A program made the translations under genes and the position numbers. Shown piece by piece: positions 25,001 through 31,529 of a stretch of 36,080 nt of DNA (position 1 is the first letter of the stretch; every line of letters begins with the position of its first letter). This DNA comes from a virus: the IMG/VR virus record IMGVR_UViG_3300030117_000573, positions 1 to 36,080 of that record; one strand, written 5' to 3'. The notes beneath the pieces were generated by a model. The model had not been told where the DNA came from and did not search any database. It saw only the letters and a program-made list of their open reading frames with translations.

Positions 25001-25627
25001 CCTAACTTTGCGACACAAATAAACAGATCATTTGATTCTGAAACAAAAGACATTAAGAACTTTATAGATACTGTTCGAGCTAGGATTCCAGGATTCTCTC
25101 AAGATGCTCCTCCAGTACGCAATATGTTTGGTGAGCCTGTGCTACGAAAAGGATTACACCCTAGCGTAGACTTTATCTCTCCCTTTGATTACTCTGAAGT
25201 AACAGATGACCCATTGAAAAGAGAACTCGCACAGATAGGTCACAGCTTCTCGTCTCCTCGTTCGTTTAAGAATGGAGTAGAACTTAGAGAATACTTTTCC
25301 TCTAAAGGTCAGTCAGCGTATGACCGTTGGTTGCAACTTCATGGAGAGGTAAAGATTGGTCGTAAGACCCTGCGTCAAGAGCTATCTAGGCTTATTAAAT
25401 CTAGAGGTTACAAGCGTTTACCTTACGAATCTATCGAGGATGTTGATAAGAGTCCTCGTGTTAATGAGTGGAGAAAAATTCTGTCCGAGTATAGAGCAAA
25501 GGCTTTCGAGCAGATGTTAAAAGAGTTTCCTGAGGTAGCTCAGAGAAATAGTATCCTGGGTCAAATTAAAAGAGAAAGGCGTAGAGGTCGGTCTTATCAA
25601 CAACTTCTACGATTACTTGAGGATTAA
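22013..25627 (+). CDS. internal virion protein D (T7 gp16-like), no visible transglycosylase
   Basis: The largest gene, 1204 aa (T7 gp16: 1318). It has hydrophobic, Gly-rich segments near residues 85-110 (FATGFIPGIGLIS), 205-230 (GLGLGLALDGIFLLAKG) and 866-886, consistent with membrane insertion during DNA ejection. A proline-acidic repeat (PKDEPEV, PKDEPDA, PKDEPEV) lies near residues 260-283. The C-terminus (about 1020-1204) is basic and conserved-looking (RIPGFSQDAPPVRNMFGEP, then QIGHSFSSPRSFKNGVELR), a pattern of this family. The N-terminal lytic transglycosylase domain of T7 gp16 is not seen: I found no ES-GNP-like active-site block. Confidence 0.85.
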   Translation: MVTYREILEEENKNIGEDQQTVFQPVNEEEENSFFDSVVDVGLAPLRGVAGAVQSAFEIGNIFGLDYDIPDDFGIGLDFGESKTMVGGAVEGITQFATGFIPGIGLISKAGKFTKISGATGKVAKAVAKATDQNRKKTALAITRGSEAIKYAAAGAVADFTVFDAHEARLSNLVNEQFPDLANPLTEYLAADEDDTEIEGRFKAAIEGLGLGLALDGIFLLAKGVKAGRKAGGVGPDGKVLNSDKSAKKLEEVTNESPTPKDEPEVKPKDEPDATPKDEPEVERTLEDELKDFRTIIKKKGGVERIKKMKNKALNWKNVSSNAQVSDAIRIATAANKVLQEATEKGTGLTDDVLKQKNKKTREDISDSTGVDIGTDEEFNAILAEGKKGKANLEELIGLTGALRDVLEERGQLLLETTKQVVKNPTEISRQQIGEFLLAKHQVNQITEVVKGVNGLWGSGLRSLKLKPGGVGKQLDGITSQSLRDNPKLLDEMIASAGGESAVRTDMQRMALSQNWKQATKSAKETATGLGAITEYWMNSILSGPITNVVNFTSAALTTLMSPAEKALGYAFTGDMGKASSELARYKYLFTEVEDSLKIAKLAVEENEAILDPLLRTVETSGSKSKITDYLVNKGLKEGTMGNLAAQWLGTIANLPSRALLGGDEFFKQVNYRSMMKHQLMEQVVKEGHTNPQLINNLVDQRFDKLVKKGNQTARKQIAQQARNIKEFKGRAASYRTKFVDPITGQPIEKAMTKSEYINSRLKQYSLMNEKALGTAQKVTFTEPLTKDRGAFIGMSSDLSTFVNRNPAARLVLPFMRTPANIIQHFFDRVPLLGTSQRKAMRDLGKELNHADAEIRADAIGRLATGSIFTVAGLTAVSSGTITGGGPTDKARRKAMEDAGWQPYSVKIGNAYVSYRRLDPAAMTMGMLADLGTIFLEGDEQIRQTAGDYISALSVAMARNLTSKTYLTGVTKLTNALSDPEGFGSAYLRSVGGSFIPNFATQINRSFDSETKDIKNFIDTVRARIPGFSQDAPPVRNMFGEPVLRKGLHPSVDFISPFDYSEVTDDPLKRELAQIGHSFSSPRSFKNGVELREYFSSKGQSAYDRWLQLHGEVKIGRKTLRQELSRLIKSRGYKRLPYESIEDVDKSPRVNEWRKILSEYRAKAFEQMLKEFPEVAQRNSILGQIKRERRRGRSYQQLLRLLED

Positions 25628-25629
25628 TT

Positions 25630-27597
25630 ATGCCATTTAGTTACAACCGTTATACATCAACTGCCGATCAAACTATTTTTAACATTACCGTTCAGTTCTT
25701 GTCTACATCTCACCTAAGTGTGACTGTGGACGGAGTGACTCAATCGAGTGGTGTTACTATTGCAGGGACTAGTGGTTCTGGAACTGCTACGTTTGATACT
25801 GCTCCTCCTAGTGGATCTGTAGTTATTATTCAAAGAACAACCCCAAAAACAAAAGCTAACTTTCAGGATCAAATAGTTAACTTTGCGGATGGTTCGGTAT
25901 TAACTGAAACAGACTTAGACAATGCGGTCTTAGGGTTACTTTATATTGCTCAAGAAGCAGACGACTCTGGGGCTACCAATGCGTTGTCTTTTGATACTAC
26001 CGATCAACAATGGGATGCTCAGAATAAACGTATTAAAAACTTATCAGATCCTACTTCTAGTCTAGACGCTGTTACTAAACAATACGTTGACAATTTAAGT
26101 TTGTACGGAGCAACTACAGCACCTCAATCGTACACTCTTGCTTCTACAGCGTTTAGCACAAGTGGTAGTGATCAAGTAGCAACCTTATCAGATCCGACAC
26201 CTTTGTCTGACAATGACTTGATGTACATTGTTGAGGTAGGTGGAGTCATACAAAAACCAACTACGGATTACACTATAACTTCTCTTGATGGTGTCTTTAC
26301 TTTAACACTATTAAATGCTTCAGCACCTACTACTGATGTTCATGTTAGAAACTTAGGGTTAGCTCGAAATGTATTCTCAGGATCAGTTGAGGGTAACATT
26401 ACGTTTGATGAAGGTACTCTTCATGTAGACGCTACGAATAACCGAGTGGGCGTAGGTACTACAAGTCCACAAAGACCATTAGAGGTTAAAGAAACTGGAG
26501 ACTCTTTAATTCGAGTTGAAGGAGGAGACGGTAATGCTGTAGGTATTGAGTTTATAAATTCAGGTAAAGACGCTACTCAACTGTACAGCTCTGATGAAAA
26601 CTTACGAGTATTTACTAATGGTTCTGAAAGAATACGAGTCCAGACTGACGGCGATGTCGGCATTGGTACTACAGCTCCTACTCAAAAACTTCAGATTGAA
26701 GGAGGTAGTGGAGCCGCTAAAACCTTACACACTAACACATCTAATACTGATGGAATATCAATAGGTGTAGGTGCAGGTGGCACTCCTAGAATTGATGTAG
26801 AGGGTTCTACTAAAGAATTAGGTTTCTTTATGAACAACTCTCGAAAAATGAATTTAACTCAAGATGGTAAACTTGGTATTGGTACTACGTCTCCAGCTTC
26901 GCTTTTAGAAGTAAACAGCAGCGATAATGCTATAATCACACTAGATGGACAAGATGAAAAACAAATTAGAGCTAAAGGTGGTACTAACACAAACTTTCGT
27001 TTAGTCAATGAACTTCCACAAAGCACTATAAGTCTTGAAGTAAATAAAGAAACTTCTGGTTCGACTGTTGTTTCTCGAATGCGTGTAACTAAAGATGGTG
27101 TTCACTTTGCAAACGGAAGCACAACTGGAACAACCTCCTCACCTTCTACAGGACTTGATTACTATATAGAAGGGACTTTTACACCTACATTTACTACAGG
27201 AAACAGTCAAGCAATTACATTAGATAGCTCATACAACTCATTAGCTTATACACGCATAGGAAATTTAGTTACTATTACTGGGTACTTAAAAATATCTTCA
27301 GGGTATTCAAGTGGAAGTCATACTGTTCATATCAATAATTTACCGTTCACTAATAAAAATGGACTTGCATATTGGTCTACTGCTAGTATAGATCGTAAAG
27401 GAAGTTCTGGGGGAGGAAGAGCAAGTTTAGATTGCCCAATATCAGCACATACTGAAGGAAATTCTAAAAAATTGCATTTCGGAGTTATTGATGGGACTGG
27501 ACTAACAGCTTTGAGTGAAGGATCTTCATGCTTTAGAACAGCAGAAGAGTGGGTTATACATCTTAATTACATGGCTAGTGATACAGAAGAAGAATAA
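25630..27597 (+). CDS. tail fibre protein (T7 gp17-like N-terminus)
   Basis: A 655-aa fibre. The N-terminal 150 residues match the T7-fibre attachment domain pattern: YTSTADQTIFNITVQFLS, TVDGVTQSSGVTI, IQRTTPKTKANFQDQIVNF, LTETDLDNAVLGLLYIAQEA. The shaft carries three repeats of the type VGIGTTxPxxxLxVxG (from about residues 275, 343 and 415), common in trimeric phage fibres. The C-terminal part from about 500 is a beta-rich tip (YIEGTFTPTFTTGNSQ, LVTITGYLKISSGYSSGS) likely to touch the receptor. GAGG precedes the ATG. Confidence 0.9.
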   Translation: MPFSYNRYTSTADQTIFNITVQFLSTSHLSVTVDGVTQSSGVTIAGTSGSGTATFDTAPPSGSVVIIQRTTPKTKANFQDQIVNFADGSVLTETDLDNAVLGLLYIAQEADDSGATNALSFDTTDQQWDAQNKRIKNLSDPTSSLDAVTKQYVDNLSLYGATTAPQSYTLASTAFSTSGSDQVATLSDPTPLSDNDLMYIVEVGGVIQKPTTDYTITSLDGVFTLTLLNASAPTTDVHVRNLGLARNVFSGSVEGNITFDEGTLHVDATNNRVGVGTTSPQRPLEVKETGDSLIRVEGGDGNAVGIEFINSGKDATQLYSSDENLRVFTNGSERIRVQTDGDVGIGTTAPTQKLQIEGGSGAAKTLHTNTSNTDGISIGVGAGGTPRIDVEGSTKELGFFMNNSRKMNLTQDGKLGIGTTSPASLLEVNSSDNAIITLDGQDEKQIRAKGGTNTNFRLVNELPQSTISLEVNKETSGSTVVSRMRVTKDGVHFANGSTTGTTSSPSTGLDYYIEGTFTPTFTTGNSQAITLDSSYNSLAYTRIGNLVTITGYLKISSGYSSGSHTVHINNLPFTNKNGLAYWSTASIDRKGSSGGGRASLDCPISAHTEGNSKKLHFGVIDGTGLTALSEGSSCFRTAEEWVIHLNYMASDTEEE

Positions 27598-27608
27598 AGG
27601 AGTAACCA

Positions 27609-28523
27609 ATGCCAACCAATGTACAAATTGACAAGATAGCTTTAGCAGGACACGCTGCTGCAACAGAGTCCTCAAGTTTTCTTGAAAGTCCTACTCTTTT
27701 TAGACAGTTCAGAATAACCTCAGATATAACTACAACTTCTGGGCAAACTTTTATTGCAAGCAATTTAGAGGAAGTCGGAGGATATGGATTTAAAGGTGTT
27801 GGAACTATGTCTGCTGCTTCGGCTGCTACGGCAACTATAACCGTAAACGATCCTGGTCCAAACGCAGGTGACACTATTCTTATTACGTCTGCCGATGGAA
27901 CTGGAAAAGTATACACAGGACATGCTGATACTACTACTGTAGGTAGCCGAGAGTTTAGTGTAGCAGGTAGCAATACAGACGTTGCTCAAGCGTTAAAAAC
28001 ATGTATTAATACTGTTAGTGCTGGACACGCAGGTAAAATTACTGCAAGTGGATCAAGTAATGTTATAACGCTTACACAAGATACTACTGGGACGGCGGGT
28101 AATAGAACTATAACAAACGCAGGTTCACCTTTAAGTAACACCGTTATTTCTTCTAGGTTTACTGGAGGTAGAGACGGTGGAGAAATGATCTTTCCACAAA
28201 CAGGAATATACTTAGTAAGTTGTACTTCTAATATTGCAAGAGCTAGTGCTGATGTTACTAGTTTAGGTCTAAGTATATTACAAAGTAGTAACTTTGATAA
28301 CTCAGGTGGTTCAGCTACCTATACACAAATAGCAGATACTTTTGGGTCTGTACATACGGATGCTCCTAAAATGATGCTTCATGCTTCAGTCGTAATGGAC
28401 GTTACGGATGTTAGTGCTATAGTTGCTAGATTTAGATATGACACCAACGGTGCTGCTACCATAGTAGGCGATACTAATTTAAACAAAACATACTTCCAGT
28501 ATTTAAGAGTAGGAAGCACCTAA
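27609..28523 (+). CDS. C1q-like tail or decoration protein with inserted beta domain
   Basis: A 304-aa beta-rich protein. The outer part (RQFRITSDIT; then MIFPQTGIYLVSCTSNIA and KTYFQYLRVG) looks like a C1q/TNF-type jelly roll, where FPxTGxYLV is a recognisable strand. Between them, about residues 65-190, lies a Thr/Ala/Gly-rich insert with TVNDPGPNAGDTILITSADG and ALKTCINTVSAGHAGKITASG, similar in pattern to an insert in the gp12-like protein. Placed just behind the fibre gene with its own AAAGGAG, it is probably a fibre-associated receptor-binding protein. The fold call is from pattern only. Confidence 0.6.
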   Translation: MPTNVQIDKIALAGHAAATESSSFLESPTLFRQFRITSDITTTSGQTFIASNLEEVGGYGFKGVGTMSAASAATATITVNDPGPNAGDTILITSADGTGKVYTGHADTTTVGSREFSVAGSNTDVAQALKTCINTVSAGHAGKITASGSSNVITLTQDTTGTAGNRTITNAGSPLSNTVISSRFTGGRDGGEMIFPQTGIYLVSCTSNIARASADVTSLGLSILQSSNFDNSGGSATYTQIADTFGSVHTDAPKMMLHASVVMDVTDVSAIVARFRYDTNGAATIVGDTNLNKTYFQYLRVGST

Positions 28524-28732
28524 TGAATGAAGAGATATTAGTAGCTCTAGGTAGACTAGAGGGTAAAGTCGATGCTTTGATAACTCGTCAATCACTTATA
28601 GATGAAGAGTTGTCTAGGCAAGAAAAACGTATACGTTCCCTAGAACAAAGTAAAAGTTGGGTACTTGGTGCTGCTGCGATGGTCGGGGCTGCCGTATCTC
28701 TTTTAGTTAAATTTTTAAAGTTGGAGAATTAA
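28523..28732 (+). CDS. XhlA-like coiled-coil membrane protein, candidate holin
   Basis: A 69-aa protein: residues 1-45 form a charged coiled coil (ALGRLEGKVDALITRQ, EELSRQEKRIRSLEQ) followed by one hydrophobic segment (VLGAAAMVGAAVSLLVKFL). This layout is that of the XhlA/haemolysin family of phage proteins that work with holins. In T7 the holin gene 17.5 also follows the fibre gene, so this is a strong positional holin candidate. The start overlaps the previous stop (TAATG). Confidence 0.6.
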   Translation: MNEEILVALGRLEGKVDALITRQSLIDEELSRQEKRIRSLEQSKSWVLGAAAMVGAAVSLLVKFLKLEN

Positions 28733-28733
28733 A

Positions 28734-29051
28734 ATGATTATAAATAAGTTTACGGAAACTGATGGGACATTTCCTATTGCAGACACTAATGATTCGGCGG
28801 TTCTGCAAATAAATTTTGTGAACAATGTCCGAACAGGTATTTTTCATTGTCAAAACACAAATGCACAAGAAACAAATGTAACCTTAAAAGGTTCAATGGA
28901 TGGTGAAACAGATTCATATGTAACTGTTCATACATTTAGTTCATTGCAATCTGACGGAACCGATGCTGCTTCTGCGGTTGTAACTTTGTTTCCTTTTATG
29001 AAAGTTAGTCAAACTGCTAATGGCTCGATTCGTGCTTATTTAGGAGAGTAA
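28734..29051 (+). CDS. small beta-rich virion-type protein
   Basis: A 105-aa protein without cysteine-rich or catalytic motifs apart from a lone CQNTN stretch. It alternates polar and hydrophobic residues as beta strands do (TNVTLKGSMDGETDSYVTVHTF, shown in part ending HTF; AVVTLFPFMKVSQTANGSIRAY). I recall similar short proteins near tail genes of marine phages, but cannot name the family. It lies between a holin candidate and a LamG-like protein, so a structural or decoration role is likely. GGAG precedes the ATG. Confidence 0.55.
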   Translation: MIINKFTETDGTFPIADTNDSAVLQINFVNNVRTGIFHCQNTNAQETNVTLKGSMDGETDSYVTVHTFSSLQSDGTDAASAVVTLFPFMKVSQTANGSIRAYLGE

Positions 29052-29053
29052 TT

Positions 29054-29956
29054 ATGCCCCTATGGAATCCAAGTAGTAGTGCCAATAATTTAAAATGTTG
29101 GATTAGAGGAAACGGTCAACGAACAGTTTCAGGTACAGATATTATCGCTTTGTACGATGAAAGTGGGTCTGGTAATGATATTGATCAAGTAGCTTCGTCT
29201 CCTGATACAAAACCTCAAACAGGACGTTCTATTAATAATATTCCTGCTTGGGATTTTACTCCTGTTGATACTACAAATGGGGCTGGTTTATGGTCAGCTA
29301 CTGATGCAGACATTCTGGAAGCAGATGACCACGACTTGCAGTTAACAATTGTATTTCAAAGAGATGACGTATCTAAGAACCAAACACTAATAGCCGAACA
29401 TGCTTTTGCAAATAGTTTAAGTATTATGGGTCGAACAAGTGATTTTAGGATTCCTGTAGATACTTCAGGTAACTTAGATTTTGGATCTACTTCTACATCT
29501 GCTGCTTTTATTCATTTGCAATTTGATGATTCCGCAGAAACATTAACAGCATTTTTAAATGGAGACTCAGGCACATCTGATACAGGTGTTGCTGATTTAC
29601 GAAAAAGCACTACTAATAGACAATTTGGTATAGGTATTGAAGGCAATGCTTCAGGTAGTGGTAGAACTCGTCCTTTTGATGGGCTTATATCAGAGCTGTT
29701 TGTTTATCACGGTGTTGCTGCTGGTGGTGGAGCCTCTGAACAACCAATAACTTTTGAAAGAGAAATTAGTGAAGGATACGTTGCTCATAAATACAACATT
29801 ACAATTTCAACAGCTAGTCATACATACAAAAACGGTCCACCTACATCTTGTCATTGCGTAGCTAAACAGACTTTATCGACTACTTTGCTGTCTGCTTCGG
29901 TAAAAAACCCTGCGGATTTACAGCAAGGACTTAATGTATTTGATGAACGGAGATAA
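29054..29956 (+). CDS. LamG/concanavalin-like beta-sandwich tail protein
   Basis: A 300-aa protein with a laminin-G-like pattern: LKCWIRGNGQRTVSG and ALYDESGSGNDIDQ at the N-terminus, a middle of beta strands (LQLTIVFQRDD, FIHLQFDDSAETLTAFLNG), GLISELFVYHGV, and the characteristic end EGYVAHKYNI followed by HTYKNGPP. Such domains bind glycans, so this may be a receptor- or surface-binding virion protein. The last 40 residues are extra. GGAG before the ATG; coupled closely to the previous gene. Confidence 0.7.
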   Translation: MPLWNPSSSANNLKCWIRGNGQRTVSGTDIIALYDESGSGNDIDQVASSPDTKPQTGRSINNIPAWDFTPVDTTNGAGLWSATDADILEADDHDLQLTIVFQRDDVSKNQTLIAEHAFANSLSIMGRTSDFRIPVDTSGNLDFGSTSTSAAFIHLQFDDSAETLTAFLNGDSGTSDTGVADLRKSTTNRQFGIGIEGNASGSGRTRPFDGLISELFVYHGVAAGGGASEQPITFEREISEGYVAHKYNITISTASHTYKNGPPTSCHCVAKQTLSTTLLSASVKNPADLQQGLNVFDERR

Positions 29957-29958
29957 CA

Positions 29959-30177
29959 ATGGACAAAGAAAAACTATCGTCTTTACATACGGTGCTTACC
30001 GAATTGCTTTTAGAAAAGATACAAAGTGGTGAGGCTTCTTCAGGTGATCTGAGCGTAGCTCGTCAGTTTCTAAGAGACAATGGTATTGATGCTAATGTAA
30101 ACCAAAGTGAACCCTTATTGAACCTTGCGAAGGTTCTTCCGTTTGAAGCTAAAGAACAGATAGAGGAAGCAGGATGA
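29959..30177 (+). CDS. terS: terminase small subunit (T7 gp18-like)
   Basis: A 72-aa protein (T7 gp18: 89). LHTVLTELLLEKIQSGEASS and DLSVARQFLRDNGIDANV are the helical pattern of small terminases of T7-like phages, including the ARQFLRDNGI block that I recall as conserved. It would recognise the concatemer and pass it to the large subunit. It lies between fibre-associated genes and the large terminase, as in T7, but separated from the latter by six small genes. GGAG precedes the ATG. Confidence 0.75.
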   Translation: MDKEKLSSLHTVLTELLLEKIQSGEASSGDLSVARQFLRDNGIDANVNQSEPLLNLAKVLPFEAKEQIEEAG

Positions 30178-30183
30178 CACAAG

Positions 30184-30471
30184 ATGCAGAGTATGGAAGA
30201 AGTGACGACACTCATCAAGGATGTAGGTTTTCCCATTGCTGCTGCGATAGGTGCAGGTGTTGTCGTATGGTGTATGATCTCCTGGCTAAAATCGAGTCTT
30301 GTCTCGAAGCTAGACCAAAACAATGCCATGATTGTAAAACTGATTGATCGTTGTCGTGCTTTAGATAATTCAATTGTTCGACTAGAATTACTTATGAGAT
30401 TAATGAACGACCTTCCACCTGATTGGGAGCGTACTGGTAAACTAGATCCTGAAGACAGACGAAAGGATTAA
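30184..30471 (+). CDS. single-span membrane protein with coiled coil, candidate holin or i-spanin
   Basis: A 95-aa protein with one N-terminal membrane helix (about residues 15-35, GFPIAAAIGAGVVVWCMISWL) followed by a coiled coil (SSLVSKLDQNNAMIVKLIDR, then NSIVRLELLMRLM) and a charged tail. T7 carries gene 18.5, the i-spanin, between gp18 and gp19, so the position fits an Rz-like protein; the topology also fits BhlA-type holins. Start at ATG 30184 with AGGA nine bases upstream; ATG 30193 is an alternative. Confidence 0.6.
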   Translation: MQSMEEVTTLIKDVGFPIAAAIGAGVVVWCMISWLKSSLVSKLDQNNAMIVKLIDRCRALDNSIVRLELLMRLMNDLPPDWERTGKLDPEDRRKD

Positions 30472-30472
30472 C

Positions 30473-30724
30473 GTGACTTTAAAGTTTGAAAAAGAAGATG
30501 TGTATCCAGAAAGAGATACTTCATTACCTTCTTGGCAGACGGTGGCTGAACAATTAGCTAAACGAGAAGGTACTGACAAAGTTATATCAGCAGGAAACGC
30601 TCACGAATATTACCAACGAGCCGTTAGAAAACTACGGGCAAAATTGTCAAAAGACCCTTTAGTTCAAGAGTATTTAATGTCTACTAAAGTGTGGAAGGGA
30701 AAACAAGATGGCAAAGCTAAGTAA
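30473..30724 (+). CDS. small sigma-region-4-like helix-turn-helix protein (copy 2)
   Basis: An 83-aa protein starting at GTG 30473 with AAAGGA just upstream. LPSWQTVAEQLAKREG, then VISAGNAHEYYQ and RAVRKLRAKLSKDPLVQEYL align by eye with TWKEIAEII, SITAQGCHDLHK and RMLRRLRDQLEDDPIIQEWL of the protein at 6499-6708. The rAxRKLR helix is typical of region 4 of sigma factors. Two such paralogues in one small genome, one in the replication module and one near the terminase, suggest different regulatory or packaging roles. DNA binding is inferred only. Confidence 0.6.
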   Translation: MTLKFEKEDVYPERDTSLPSWQTVAEQLAKREGTDKVISAGNAHEYYQRAVRKLRAKLSKDPLVQEYLMSTKVWKGKQDGKAK

Positions 30725-30860
30725 ACGTCAAGAATCTACTATGAAAAAGCATAAAAAGCACCATAGCGTTAAGCATATGGCTCTTATGCGTAAACTTATG
30801 ATTAAGGGTAAATCTTTTACACAAGCTCATAAAGAAGCTATGAAAGAGGTAGGTAAATGA
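30708..30860 (+). CDS. short lysine/histidine-rich basic protein
   Basis: A 50-aa gene that is easy to miss because of its length. ATG 30708 follows GGAAGG and lies inside the end of the previous gene; its stop overlaps the next start as ATGA. The product is very basic (KHKKHHSVKHMALMRKLMIKG) with a helical tail (SFTQAHKEAMKEVGK). It is the first of four small basic proteins in a row before the large terminase. I do not recognise the family; nucleic-acid binding is likely from charge alone. Confidence 0.6.
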   Translation: MAKLSKRQESTMKKHKKHHSVKHMALMRKLMIKGKSFTQAHKEAMKEVGK

Positions 30861-31039
30861 AACGTAAGTTTAAAAAAGTAGCCAAGACTAAAGGTGGAGT
30901 TCCTAAAAAGTATGTACAAGGAGCTAAAAACCCTAAGGCTAGAGAAGCAGAAATAAAAAGAACAGCAAGGCTGTACCGAGAAGGTAAGTTAACCAAAGCT
31001 ATGATGGATCGTATAAGTATTCAAAGGAGTAAAGGATAA
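30857..31039 (+). CDS. small basic phage protein (KKYVQGAKNPKAREAEI type)
   Basis: A 60-aa basic protein. TKGGVPKKYVQGAKNPKARE, then IKRTARLYREGKLTKAMMDR is a pattern I have seen as a stand-alone or fused small domain in marine phages near structural or terminase genes. No function is known to me. Its start and stop both overlap neighbours (ATGA and TAATG), so it is translated together with the basic proteins on either side. Confidence 0.65.
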   Translation: MKRKFKKVAKTKGGVPKKYVQGAKNPKAREAEIKRTARLYREGKLTKAMMDRISIQRSKG

Positions 31040-31254
31040 TGTCTAAATACAAATCTATACCAGGAGCTAGTAGATTCTCTAAAGAAAAACTAGACAAAGT
31101 ATACAAACGAGGTCTTGGAGCGTATTACTCTTCAGGTTCAAGACCAAAGGTCTCTGCTCATCAATGGGCTATGGGTCGTGTCAAAAGTTTTGTAACTGGT
31201 AAAGGTGGAGCTAGAAAAGCTGACAAGGATTTGTTAATTAAGAAGAAGAAATAA
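31039..31254 (+). CDS. DUF5824-like small basic protein
   Basis: A 71-aa basic protein. The block KEKLDKVYKRGLGAYYSSGS, then RPKVSAHQWAMGRVKSFVTG and KGGARKADKDLL is a strongly conserved module that I recall from many marine phages and viruses (I believe Pfam DUF5824; the number is from memory). Function unknown. It starts on the stop of the previous gene and lies two bases before the next. Confidence 0.7.
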   Translation: MSKYKSIPGASRFSKEKLDKVYKRGLGAYYSSGSRPKVSAHQWAMGRVKSFVTGKGGARKADKDLLIKKKK

Positions 31255-31255
31255 A

Positions 31256-31528
31256 ATGCCACACGCTAATAGAAAAAAATTAATGATCAAAAGGTATGGG
31301 CTAAAAGGTGTCAACAAAGCCAAGCGTACTCCAAAGCACCCTAAGAAATCCCATATTGTTCTAGCCCAAGAAGGACATAAACTTAAGATCATTCGGTTTG
31401 GACAACAGGGTAAAACTGGCGACCGAACCATGACAAAACGAGCCAAGTCGTTTAAAGCTCGTCACGCTAAAAACATAGCTAAAGGAAAAATGTCTGCTGC
31501 TTACTGGGCTAATAAGGTAAAGTGGTAG
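31256..31528 (+). CDS. small conserved basic protein (IRFGQQG/AYWANKVKW type)
   Basis: A 90-aa basic protein. The blocks KKSHIVLAQEGHKLKIIRFG, QQGKTGDRTMTK, and SFKARHAKNIAKGKMSAAYW ending NKVKW are a well-conserved phage and virus module of unknown function that I recognise but cannot name surely. The C-terminal half is highly charged and probably binds nucleic acid or the capsid interior. It is the last of the four basic proteins before the large terminase, which begins two bases later. Confidence 0.7.
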   Translation: MPHANRKKLMIKRYGLKGVNKAKRTPKHPKKSHIVLAQEGHKLKIIRFGQQGKTGDRTMTKRAKSFKARHAKNIAKGKMSAAYWANKVKW

Positions 31529-31529
31529 T

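Noticed and set aside
30174-30350. ATGA-overlapping cysteine-rich ORF behind the small terminase gene
   Set aside because: It competes with the membrane-protein frame at 30184, has a low-complexity Cys/Arg content and no family look.
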